This document shows positions 22,861 to 30,928 of a stretch of 64,000 bases of DNA, in pieces. Below the pieces are notes generated by a model. It was not told the DNA's origin and ran no database searches. It was given only the letters and a program-made list of their open reading frames with translations. The position numbers and the translations under genes were made by a program. Each line of letters begins with the position of its first letter. Within the stretch, counting starts at the first letter, position 1. The stretch is from an uncultured Oscillospiraceae bacterium. Lineage in GTDB: Bacteria > Bacillota > Clostridia > Oscillospirales > Ruminococcaceae. The DNA lies in the NCBI GenBank assembly GCA_900547385.1, contig URGQ01000001.1, positions 176,799 through 240,798 of the forward strand, read 5' to 3'.

Positions 22861-25800
22861 ACCTCTTCTACCTCCTCGATGACAACTTTCTTGGGGTCTT
22901 TCTTTAGGAAAATATCGTAAATGGCGGGGACAATGAACAGAGTAAGCAGGGTGGCATAGGCCAGGCCGCCGATGGTAACGATGGCCAAGGGCTGCAGCAT
23001 ATCGCCGCCGGCGCCCAGGCCCAGTGCCATGGTAGCCAGGCCGAAAATGGTGGTCATGGCAGTCATAAGGATGGGCCGGATACGGTCACGGCCGGTCTGT
23101 ACCAGCGCTTCGGTGCGTTCTTTGCCCTCCAGCCGCAGCCCGTTGGCGTAATCCACAAAGACGATGCCGTTATTCACAACGACACCCGCGAGCATAAGGA
23201 AGCCCAGCATGGCGATGACCGAAAGCTCCTTGCCGGTGATCCACAGGGCCAAAAGGCCGCCGGTGAAGGCCAACGGAATGGTGAACAGCACGATAAACGG
23301 CGAGAGCAGCGACTGGAACTGCGCCACCATGATGAGGTAGATGAAGGCGATGGCCAGGGCGATCATCAGGATGAGGTCGCTCATGGTGGATTGGATCATC
23401 TCATTTTCGCCCTCAATGGCATAGGAGCAGCCCTCCGGCATCTCATAATCGGCCAGCAGCTTTTCCACCTCACGGCTCACCAGGCCGATGTTGTAGCCAT
23501 CGGCGATCTGGGCGGTGACGGTGACGGTACGGGCCTGATTTTCACGGTGGATGGCGGAAGCGGACGCGGCCTCGGTCACTGCGGCGATCTCGGAAAGGCG
23601 GACCTCGCATTCCTCCTGGTTTTTGGTACCGGTTAGGCGGAGCTCCTCCAGCGTTTCCCGGGTGGTGATACCGGCGCTATCGGGGACGACCACAACCGGC
23701 AGGTCACTGTTATCCACGGTGATATTGGTGGCGGTGGTTTGGGAGAGAACGGCGGCGGCCACCTGCTGGTAGACCTGTGCGACCGTCAGGTTATACTCGG
23801 CGGCTTTGGCTTTATCCACGGTGATGCGCACCTCGGTGCTGCTGTCCTCCTGCCCATCACTGACCGAAGCGACCCCTTCCACGGCGGAAAGGGTTTTGGC
23901 CAGGTCGGTGGCGGCGGCCCGCAGGGCATCCATATCATCGCCGGTGACGGCCAGCTGAATACCGCTGCCGCCGGTCATCATACTCATATCCATGGTGGAG
24001 CCGTTGGCGGAAACGGTGCAGTCCAGATCGGCGCAGGCTTCCTCGATCTTTTTGGCGATCTCCTGGCTGGAATCGCTGCGGTCATCACCCAGCAGTACAT
24101 AGATGGACAGGCTGCTGCCGCCCATGCTCATCATGCTCTGGCCCTCCATGGCGCCGACGGTATCCACACCATCCACGGTAAGGATCCGCTCCAGGACGGT
24201 ATCGCACATGGCCCATGTTTCGCTTTGGGTGGCGTCCTCCGGCATCTCGATGGAGACCGACACCTGTGGGCTATCCATTTCCGGCATAAAGGCGGTGCCC
24301 ATGCTGACCGCCAGCACCGCGCTGGCAATAAGCAGTGCCACCGCGCCCAGCAGAACGGGAGCCTTGTGCCGCAGTACTTTCCGCAGAAGGTTTTCGTAGC
24401 CCGCCATCATGCGGTTCAGGAGGCGGTTGGGCTTTTCCCCTGCGGTATCGCGGGTCAATATTTTGCCCGAAAGGGCGGGCACCAAGGTAAGGGCGACCAG
24501 CAGACTGGCACCCAGTGAATAGGCGATGGTCAGGCCCATATCGGCGAAGATCTGCCGGGTAAGGCCGCTGGTGAACAGGATGGGCACAAATACGCAGACA
24601 GTGGTAAGGGTGCTGGCGGTGATAGCCCCGGCAATCTGGCGGCAGCCGTGAACCGCCGCCGTGGCGGCATTGTAGCCCAGCTGGCGCAGACGGTAGATAT
24701 TCTCGATGGCAACGATGCTGTTATCCACCAGCATGCCGACGCCAAGGGCAAGGCCTGAAAGGGAGATGATATTGAGAGTGACGCCGGTGAAGTGCATAAG
24801 CACCACCGCCAAAAGCAGACTGATGGGGATACTGAGCGCCACAATGATAGTGGGGCGGAAGTCCCGCAGGAACAGCATGAGGACAATGACGGCCAGCAGC
24901 GCGCCGAACAGCAGATTTTCCAGCACCGAGCTGATGACCAGATCGATGTACTGGCCCTGATCGCTGAGGGCGGTGAGGTGCAGGCCTTCGTATTTTTCCT
25001 CCAGTTTTTCCATGGCGGCATAGAGATTATCGCAGGCACCGGAGGTGGAAGCGATGGAGGACTTTTGTACCGTGAGCAGCACACCGTCATTGCCGTTTAT
25101 TTTGGCGTACAGTTCCTCGGAATTATCGGCCAGGCGCACCGCGGCAATATCCGAAAGGCGGATCTCGCCGATATCGCCGACCGAATAATTGAACAGCACC
25201 CAGTTTTGCAGTTCCTCCAGACTGGAGAATTTATCGCCGACCTTGAGGGCATTCTGCCCCTCGGCGCTTTGGATATAGCCGGCGGGCATCGAGAAGTTCT
25301 GCGCCATGAGCAGCTGCGAAACGGCGGACTGGGTGAGAATGCCGTCCAGCCCGGCGGCCTTGTAGGCGGCATCCCGCTGCTGGCGGAACTGCTCCTCGGC
25401 TTCATTGAGGGCCTGTTCGGCCTGCTGTAATTGCAGGGTGGCCAGAATGAGCTGCTGAGAAAGCTCCAGCTTGCCGGTCTCCAGCTGGCTCTGCGCCTTA
25501 TCCAGCTGCGAAAGGGCGGCGTCCAGCTCCTTTTGGCTGGACTGAGCGGTTTCCAGCTCCTTTTTTAGCTGCGGGATGCGGGGCGCCAGCGCATCGATGG
25601 CGGCGTTCAGCTCGGTAATGGTGCCATAGTCATCCTGCACCTTATCGTGGCTTTCGATCCACTTCTTGCCCTCGGCCTCGCCCAGCACGAGTTTGATGGC
25701 GGCGGCGTTTTCCTCGATGGCTTTGGTGGTGTCGGCGATGGCCTTCTCGGCCTCCGCCTTCGCCTCGGTGGCCTGCCGGTAGGTTTCCAATCGGGCTTCG

Positions 25801-27155
25801 GCGCGGGTCACCTCCTCCTCGGCAGCCGAGAGCTTTTCCGCGGCGGCAACGGTTTGCGGGTCATTGCGGTTGATATAGGCGGTCTGCTCCGCCTGGATGG
25901 CGGCAAGCTCGGCTTCGGCGGTATTGAGCTGGGCTTGCAGCCCGGTATTATCGGGGTCCTTCTCCAGCTGTGCCTGGAGGTCGTCCACCTCCGCCTGCTT
26001 TGCCTGCTCCTGCCGCAGCAGGTCCTTCCAGCCGGGATCGTCCTTAAGACGCTCCGGTGCGCCGGCCAGCGCTTCATCGTAGGCGGTTTGCGCGGCTTCC
26101 TGCGCATCCTTGGCATTGGTCACATCCTGCTGCAGGGCGGCTTCACTGCTGCCGATCTCCTTGAGGGTGGCTTCGGCGGTCTCCAGCGAGGCTTGGGCGG
26201 CTTTCAGCTGGGCGCGCAGCTGGGTGCGGGTAAGCTGCAGAGATTGCAGCTCGGCATATTTTACAGCGGAAAGATGGGTACGGGCGTAATCTTCACTGGC
26301 ATTGTAGCTATCGCGCAGATTTACCATGTTATCGTACTGGGCCAGCACGGCCTGAATGGCCTTGACCTCCGCCGAGGTGAGGGTGGAGCCGAGGGAGGCC
26401 TGATCCTTGGCATCGGCCAGCTGCTGGGCAGCGGCCACCAGCTGGGCATAGGCGGTGCCGCTTTGCTCCTCCAGCTTCTTTTTGGCGTCGTTGATCTGCC
26501 TGCGAGAATCCTTGAGCTGCTTTTCGGCATCGGCCAGGGAGCTATCAATGGCCGCCAACACCTTATCGTTCAACTCATCGATTTTGGCTTGATCCAGCTC
26601 CACACGAATCTGGCTTTCTACCAGACCGCTGCCGGAAACGGACGCGACGCCGTCTACCCGCTCCAGTGCCGGGATGACGGTGGAGGAGGTGAATTCCGAA
26701 AGCTCGTTTCGGGCCATATTATCGCTATCCACCGCCAATACCATGATGGGCAGCATATCGGGATTGATCTTCATGAGCACCGGGCTGCCGGCGGCCTCGG
26801 GCAGGGAGCCGGCGATCTGATCAAGGCTGGCGTTCATTTCGATCATGGCGGAATCCATGCCGGTGCCTTCCTCAAATTCCAGCACCACGATGCTGACATT
26901 TTCCTGCGAGATACTGGTGATATTCTTGACGCCGCTGGTGGTAGCCAAGGCGCTTTCCAGCGTTTTGGTCACGCTTTGCTCCACCTGCTCCGGACTGGCG
27001 CCGATGTAGGTGGTATAGGCGATGGCATAGGGCAGATCCATATTCGGCAGGAGGTCGGTGGTCATATTGATGAAGGACATGACACCGAGGATAAGCACCA
27101 GCATCACGCAGACGAATACGGTCATGGGCTTTTTGACACTGAGACGAGACAGCAT
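22857..27155 (-). CDS. RND-family exporter with large coiled-coil insertion
   Basis: A 1432-residue AcrB/SwrC-type proton-driven exporter. The twelve-helix RND plan is visible, with the first helix at 10-30, the membrane block after about residue 740 including the TM4 VDNSIVAIENI segment, and a second half with the final helices. Typical members have about 1030-1050 residues; the extra length is a block at about residues 205-600 rich in Ala, Glu, Gln, Lys and Leu heptads, placed in the first periplasmic-side loop. No membrane-fusion protein gene is nearby, so this insert may replace the adaptor. The TetR gene follows with a four-base overlap. Confidence 0.93.
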   Translation of the reverse strand: MLSRLSVKKPMTVFVCVMLVLILGVMSFINMTTDLLPNMDLPYAIAYTTYIGASPEQVEQSVTKTLESALATTSGVKNITSISQENVSIVVLEFEEGTGMDSAMIEMNASLDQIAGSLPEAAGSPVLMKINPDMLPIMVLAVDSDNMARNELSEFTSSTVIPALERVDGVASVSGSGLVESQIRVELDQAKIDELNDKVLAAIDSSLADAEKQLKDSRRQINDAKKKLEEQSGTAYAQLVAAAQQLADAKDQASLGSTLTSAEVKAIQAVLAQYDNMVNLRDSYNASEDYARTHLSAVKYAELQSLQLTRTQLRAQLKAAQASLETAEATLKEIGSSEAALQQDVTNAKDAQEAAQTAYDEALAGAPERLKDDPGWKDLLRQEQAKQAEVDDLQAQLEKDPDNTGLQAQLNTAEAELAAIQAEQTAYINRNDPQTVAAAEKLSAAEEEVTRAEARLETYRQATEAKAEAEKAIADTTKAIEENAAAIKLVLGEAEGKKWIESHDKVQDDYGTITELNAAIDALAPRIPQLKKELETAQSSQKELDAALSQLDKAQSQLETGKLELSQQLILATLQLQQAEQALNEAEEQFRQQRDAAYKAAGLDGILTQSAVSQLLMAQNFSMPAGYIQSAEGQNALKVGDKFSSLEELQNWVLFNYSVGDIGEIRLSDIAAVRLADNSEELYAKINGNDGVLLTVQKSSIASTSGACDNLYAAMEKLEEKYEGLHLTALSDQGQYIDLVISSVLENLLFGALLAVIVLMLFLRDFRPTIIVALSIPISLLLAVVLMHFTGVTLNIISLSGLALGVGMLVDNSIVAIENIYRLRQLGYNAATAAVHGCRQIAGAITASTLTTVCVFVPILFTSGLTRQIFADMGLTIAYSLGASLLVALTLVPALSGKILTRDTAGEKPNRLLNRMMAGYENLLRKVLRHKAPVLLGAVALLIASAVLAVSMGTAFMPEMDSPQVSVSIEMPEDATQSETWAMCDTVLERILTVDGVDTVGAMEGQSMMSMGGSSLSIYVLLGDDRSDSSQEIAKKIEEACADLDCTVSANGSTMDMSMMTGGSGIQLAVTGDDMDALRAAATDLAKTLSAVEGVASVSDGQEDSSTEVRITVDKAKAAEYNLTVAQVYQQVAAAVLSQTTATNITVDNSDLPVVVVPDSAGITTRETLEELRLTGTKNQEECEVRLSEIAAVTEAASASAIHRENQARTVTVTAQIADGYNIGLVSREVEKLLADYEMPEGCSYAIEGENEMIQSTMSDLILMIALAIAFIYLIMVAQFQSLLSPFIVLFTIPLAFTGGLLALWITGKELSVIAMLGFLMLAGVVVNNGIVFVDYANGLRLEGKERTEALVQTGRDRIRPILMTAMTTIFGLATMALGLGAGGDMLQPLAIVTIGGLAYATLLTLFIVPAIYDIFLKKDPKKVVIEEVEEV

Positions 27156-27187
27156 AGAGGATTCTCCATTTCCGGGGGATAGATGTT

Positions 27188-27207
27188 CCGACCGACCGGT
27201 CGGTCGG
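27188..27207. promoter_or_regulatory. Palindromic operator upstream of the RND exporter
   Basis: A perfect 20-bp palindrome, CCGACCGACC followed by its reverse complement, containing the ACCGACCGGTCGGT core common in TetR-family operators. It lies 33 bases upstream of the exporter start and just downstream of the predicted transcription start. The rest of the 311-bp gap to the response regulator gene holds the divergent promoters and repeat copy 5. Confidence 0.8.
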
Positions 27208-27221
27208 GTATTTCTAATCTT

Positions 27222-27249
27222 ATTTTAGCGCAAAACGGGACGAACGCAA
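27222..27249 (-). promoter_or_regulatory. Promoter of the RND exporter-TetR operon
   Basis: Minus-strand TTGCGT, 16-base spacer, TAAAAT (27222-27227). The palindromic operator lies about 15 bases downstream of the -10, well placed for repression. Confidence 0.6.
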
Positions 27250-27301
27250 GAGGAAAGATATTAACATTTCGTAAAGGTTATAGCATCGGCGCGGGAGAGT
27301 A

Positions 27302-27310
27302 TGCTATAAT
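27302..27310 (+). promoter_or_regulatory. Extended -10 promoter of the response regulator operon
   Basis: TGC directly before TATAAT (27305-27310). No good -35 hexamer is present at 17 bases. The predicted start near 27317 places repeat copy 5 about 20 nt into the transcript. Confidence 0.65.
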
Positions 27311-27336
27311 AACCATGGACATTGCAGGAAGCCGGG

Positions 27337-27433
27337 TTCGGGCGGCCCCGCGCGGGAGCCGAAGGCTCCCGAAGGGCGCCCCCCCGCAGGGGGGCGCCCC
27401 AGCCCGGCGGAGCCAGGCACGGGGCCGCCCGAA
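27337..27433. repeat. GC-rich multi-hairpin element (copy 5)
   Basis: Perfect 14-bp outer arms TTCGGGCGGCCCCG and CGGGGCCGCCCGAA enclose three hairpins: GGGAGCC-GAA-GGCTCCC, a long GGCGCCCCCC / GGGGGGCGCC stem with a GCA loop, and GCCCGGC-GGA-GCCAGGC (one mismatch). GNA loops read on the plus strand, the mRNA strand of the response regulator 5' UTR. Confidence 0.88.
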
Positions 27434-27466
27434 TGCCAGCCTGCACCCCCAAAGGAGGTAACCGCC

Positions 27467-28168
27467 ATGTATCACATCCTGGTCGTGGATGACGAAGCCA
27501 AGATCCGCGAGATCATTAAAAAATACGCAGTATTCGAGGGCTACCGGGTCACCGAGGCCGCCAATGGCATGGAGGCCATCGACCTGTGCCGCACCGAGCC
27601 GTTCGATCTCATCATCATGGATGTGATGATGCCGGAGCTGGACGGCTTTTCCGCCTGCCGCGAGATCCGCAAATACAACCGCACGCCCATCATCATGCTT
27701 TCCGCCCGCGGCGAAGAATATGACCGCATCCACGGCTTCGAGCTGGGGATCGATGACTATGTGGTCAAGCCCTTTTCCCCCAAGGAGCTGATGATGCGGG
27801 TGGCCGCCATCATCAAGCGCAGCGGCGGCGAGGAAAACAACCGTTTTGTTTTTGAGGGGCTGACGGTGGATTTTACCGCGCGGCTGGTTTTCATTGACGA
27901 GCAGCGCATAGAGATGTCTCCCAAGGAGTACGACCTGTTTTTCTACATGGTGCGCAACCGCGGCGTGGCCCTGACCCGCGAGCGGCTGATCCACGATGTA
28001 TGGGGCTATGATTTTTACGGCGACGACCGCACGCTGGATACCCATGTAAAGCTGCTGCGCAAGAGCCTGGGCCGGTACAGCCGGTGCATTATCACGCTAA
28101 GAGGAGTTGGGTACCGCTTTGAAACTGTGGCAGAGCCGGAAAGCGACGCAGACGGAGACGCCAACTGA
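27467..28168 (+). CDS. OmpR/PhoB-family response regulator
   Basis: A 233-residue two-component regulator. The receiver domain has the acidic pair DDE at residues 9-11, the phospho-acceptor Asp52 in IIMDVMMPELDG and the conserved Lys in VVKPFSPKEL. The C-terminal winged helix ends in the usual TLRGVGYRF. AGGAGG lies seven bases before the ATG. The histidine kinase gene overlaps its 3' end by about 50 bases, so they form one unit. Confidence 0.95.
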   Translation: MYHILVVDDEAKIREIIKKYAVFEGYRVTEAANGMEAIDLCRTEPFDLIIMDVMMPELDGFSACREIRKYNRTPIIMLSARGEEYDRIHGFELGIDDYVVKPFSPKELMMRVAAIIKRSGGEENNRFVFEGLTVDFTARLVFIDEQRIEMSPKEYDLFFYMVRNRGVALTRERLIHDVWGYDFYGDDRTLDTHVKLLRKSLGRYSRCIITLRGVGYRFETVAEPESDADGDAN

Positions 28169-29693
28169 GTCCTCCCCTGCCCCGCAGCATAAGCAAAGCC
28201 GTTTTTCCCACCTGGGCATCCGCTGGAGACTGGTGGGCAGCTTTGCTATGTTCGTGGCGCTGCTGCTGATGCTGCTGTGGCTTTTGCAGATCGTCTTTTT
28301 GGAGAGCTTCTACAAATCCATCAAGACCAGCTCCATTAAAAATACCGCCGAGGAAGTAGCCGCCAGCATCAATGATGAGAACTTCTACACCGAGGTGAAC
28401 CGCCTGACCCGTCAGGACCTCATCTGCGTACACATCATACGGGAGGACGGCACCCCGGTGCTGACCTCCGGCAACCAGCCCTCCTGCATCCTGCACATGC
28501 TGCTTACCGATCAGGCTGCGCTGCTGTTCCGGCAGGCGCAGGAAAACGGCGGCACCGTGCTGGAAAACTATCAGCTCCTGGAGCTTTCCCCCGCCATGCA
28601 GAGCAAAGCAACCGCCCAGGCCGCCTCCACCGAGCAGCTGCTGTACGGCATTCTGACCACGCGCGGAGAGGACGAAGGCGCCGAGCCGGTCATGGTCATG
28701 GTGGATGCCACCATCACGCCCATCAATACCACGGTGGAAACACTGCGGGCCCAGCTGGTCATCATCACGGTCATCATGACGGCCTTTTCCATCCTGCTGG
28801 TGCTGCTGCTTTCCTCCATGATCTCCCGTCCCATCACCCGCATTACCAAAAGCGCCAAGCAGCTGGCCACCGGCGATTACGGCACGCAGTTTACCGGCGG
28901 CACCTACCGGGAGGTCACCGAGCTGGCCGACACCCTAAACTATGCCAGCCGGGAGCTGAGCAAGGTGGAACATCTGCGGCAGGAGTTCATCGCCAATGTG
29001 AGCCACGACCTGCGCACCCCGCTGACCATGATCACCGGCTATGCCGAGGTAATGCGCGATCTGCCGGGTGAAAATACCCCGGAAAATGTGCAGATCATCA
29101 TAGATGAGGCCCGCCGGCTGACTGATTTGGTCAATGATTTGCTGAATCTTTCCCGGCTGCAGAGCGGCGCGCAGACCCCCGAACCGGAGCCGCTCAATCT
29201 CACCAAGATGATCCGCGGCATTATGGGGCGGTACGCCAAGCTGGTGCTGCATGACGGCTACGCCATCACGCTGGAAGCGGACGGCGACGCCATGGTGATG
29301 GCCGACCGGCTACGCATGACCCAAGTGCTGTATAATCTCATCAATAACGCCATCAACTATGCCGGGGCCGACCGGGCCGTACTGGTGCGCCAGACCATCG
29401 AGAATGGGACTGTGAAGGTGGAGGTCATCGACCACGGCGAAGGCATTCCGGCCGAAAGCCTGCCCTATGTGTGGGACCGCTACTACAAGGTGGATAAAAA
29501 CCACCGCCGCTCCACCGTGGGGGCCGGGCTAGGACTTTCCATTGTAAAGGGCGTGCTGGAGGCCCACGGCGCCGAATACGGCGTAGCCAGCACCCTGGGC
29601 GAGGGCAGCGATTTCTGGTTCCGGCTGCCGCTGCTGGAGCAGCAGGACGCTTTAACCGCCGAAAGTGAAGAAAATCATTCCGATTTTTCCTGA
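28119..29693 (+). CDS. Sensor histidine kinase
   Basis: About 524 residues: membrane helices near 30-55 and 205-235 flanking an extracellular sensor loop, a HAMP linker, the HisKA domain with His at about residue 296 (NVSHDLRTPL) and the ATPase domain with N box (NLINNAINYA), DHGEGIP and GAGLGLSIVKG. No ATG exists upstream of the first helix. Two TTG codons are possible (28107 and 28119); 28119 is chosen because GAGGAG lies 12 bases before it, whereas it abuts the other. Partner of the preceding response regulator. The signal is unknown; the downstream ABC exporter operon is a plausible target. Confidence 0.92.
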   Translation: MKLWQSRKATQTETPTESSPAPQHKQSRFSHLGIRWRLVGSFAMFVALLLMLLWLLQIVFLESFYKSIKTSSIKNTAEEVAASINDENFYTEVNRLTRQDLICVHIIREDGTPVLTSGNQPSCILHMLLTDQAALLFRQAQENGGTVLENYQLLELSPAMQSKATAQAASTEQLLYGILTTRGEDEGAEPVMVMVDATITPINTTVETLRAQLVIITVIMTAFSILLVLLLSSMISRPITRITKSAKQLATGDYGTQFTGGTYREVTELADTLNYASRELSKVEHLRQEFIANVSHDLRTPLTMITGYAEVMRDLPGENTPENVQIIIDEARRLTDLVNDLLNLSRLQSGAQTPEPEPLNLTKMIRGIMGRYAKLVLHDGYAITLEADGDAMVMADRLRMTQVLYNLINNAINYAGADRAVLVRQTIENGTVKVEVIDHGEGIPAESLPYVWDRYYKVDKNHRRSTVGAGLGLSIVKGVLEAHGAEYGVASTLGEGSDFWFRLPLLEQQDALTAESEENHSDFS

Positions 29694-29901
29694 TTTCTTC
29701 ACACAGCCATCACATTGGCCGTATATGATAAAGGTGTGGAATAAATAAGGGCGCACAGCCCGGCCGAAGGTTTTTCTTTCTCCTCCTTATCTTCATCCTT
29801 CTTTATACTTTTTCGTTTTGTCCTCATTTTCTTTTCCCTTCGGCTCATTCCCCAAGCTCCTGCGCCGGCTGCAAACGGCCGCAGGAAACAGTTTTACCAG
29901 G

Positions 29902-29936
29902 AGCTCCCGCACTGTAACAGGTGCGGGAGCTTTTTT
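29902..29936 (+). terminator. Strong terminator downstream of the histidine kinase
   Basis: Perfect 11-bp stem AGCTCCCGCAC / GTGCGGGAGCT with an eight-base loop and a six-T tract. Confidence 0.9.
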
Positions 29937-29974
29937 GTGTTCTTTAATATTTTATGAATTCGCCGTGAACTGCG

Positions 29975-30003
29975 TTGACTATATAGGGGCAAAATGGTAT
30001 GCT
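29975..30003 (+). promoter_or_regulatory. Promoter of the ABC exporter operon
   Basis: TTGACT (29975-29980), 17-base spacer ending TGG, TATGCT (29998-30003). Confidence 0.75.
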
Positions 30004-30136
30004 GACTGTATTAGCTCCAGTAGTACAGTTTGCTGCAAAATTTTTTTGCATTTTTTGTTTTTGGATGCAATAAAATCCATCAAACTGTACACTTATTTTA
30101 GTGAAATATGATTTTTCTGCGAGAGGGGGAAAAAAT

Positions 30137-30928
30137 GTGCAATATATGGTGGAGACCAAAAATCTCCGCAAGGTGTACCGGACCGGCGATGAAAAGGTAG
30201 TCGCTCTGGATAATATCGACCTGACCATCGAGCAGGGGCAGGTGTGCTGTATACTGGGTACCTCCGGCAGTGGTAAATCCACCCTGCTGAACCAACTGGC
30301 CGGGCTGGAAAAGCCCACCCGCGGCACGGTAAAGATCAAGGGAGAGCTGATCTCCAAGATGAGCGAAAAGCAGCTGGCGGTGTTCCGGCAGAAGCACATC
30401 GGCTTTGTGTTCCAGTCCTACAATCTCATTCAGGGGATGACCGCTGTGGAAAATGTGGCCATGCCGCTGATGTTCCGCCGGGTGTCCCGCAAAAAGCGTG
30501 AGGAAGCCGCCCGTGAAATGCTAAAGCAGGTGGGACTGGGCGAGCGCATGGACCACCGTCCCAATGAAATGAGCGGCGGCCAGCAGCAGCGCGTGGGCAT
30601 TGCCCGCGCCTTTGTTACCAATCCCGAGGTGGTATTTGCCGATGAGCCCACCGGCAACCTGGATACCAAAACGACCAAAGAGGTCATGGAGATGTTCCTG
30701 CGGTTTGCCCGGGAAAAGGGCACCACGATCATACTGGTGACACACGACCGCAGCCTGGCGGAATACTGCGACCGCATCGTGACCATCTCGGATGGACGCA
30801 TCATTTCCAATGAGGACCACCGCAACCCCAAGGTAATCCAAGAACCTCCCGCCGCCCCTGCCGAGGAGCTGCCGGAGAAGCTGCATTTTACCGATAACAC
30901 ACTGGCCGCCGGCCAAGGAGGAGTATGA
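30137..30928 (+). CDS. ABC transporter ATPase (MacB/LolD type)
   Basis: A 263-residue ATPase of the lipoprotein/antimicrobial-export class. It has Walker A GTSGSGKS, Q-loop VFQSYNLI, signature MSGGQQQR, Walker B VVFADEPTGNLD and the H-loop VTHD, with a Pro-rich C-terminal tail of about 35 residues not usual in LolD. The frame is open to GTG at 30101, but GTG at 30137 is preferred because GAGAGGGGG stands seven bases before it; ATG at 30146 is also possible. The stop overlaps the start of the next gene. It would power the permease at 32687. Confidence 0.93.
   Translation: MQYMVETKNLRKVYRTGDEKVVALDNIDLTIEQGQVCCILGTSGSGKSTLLNQLAGLEKPTRGTVKIKGELISKMSEKQLAVFRQKHIGFVFQSYNLIQGMTAVENVAMPLMFRRVSRKKREEAAREMLKQVGLGERMDHRPNEMSGGQQQRVGIARAFVTNPEVVFADEPTGNLDTKTTKEVMEMFLRFAREKGTTIILVTHDRSLAEYCDRIVTISDGRIISNEDHRNPKVIQEPPAAPAEELPEKLHFTDNTLAAGQGGV

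Larger units (their letters stand above)
29694..30136 (+). other. Long intergenic region between kinase and ABC operon
   Basis: A 443-bp gap without a plausible gene. The first 240 bases are pyrimidine-rich and end in two adjacent hairpins: CCTGCG-CCG / CGG-C-CGCAGG (about 29871-29897) and the terminator at 29902-29936. A possible weak promoter (TTCACA with TATATGAT) lies near 29699-29730, so a small RNA of about 200 nt or just a long kinase 3' UTR are both possible. The second half carries the promoter and 130-nt leader of the ABC operon. Confidence 0.45.
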
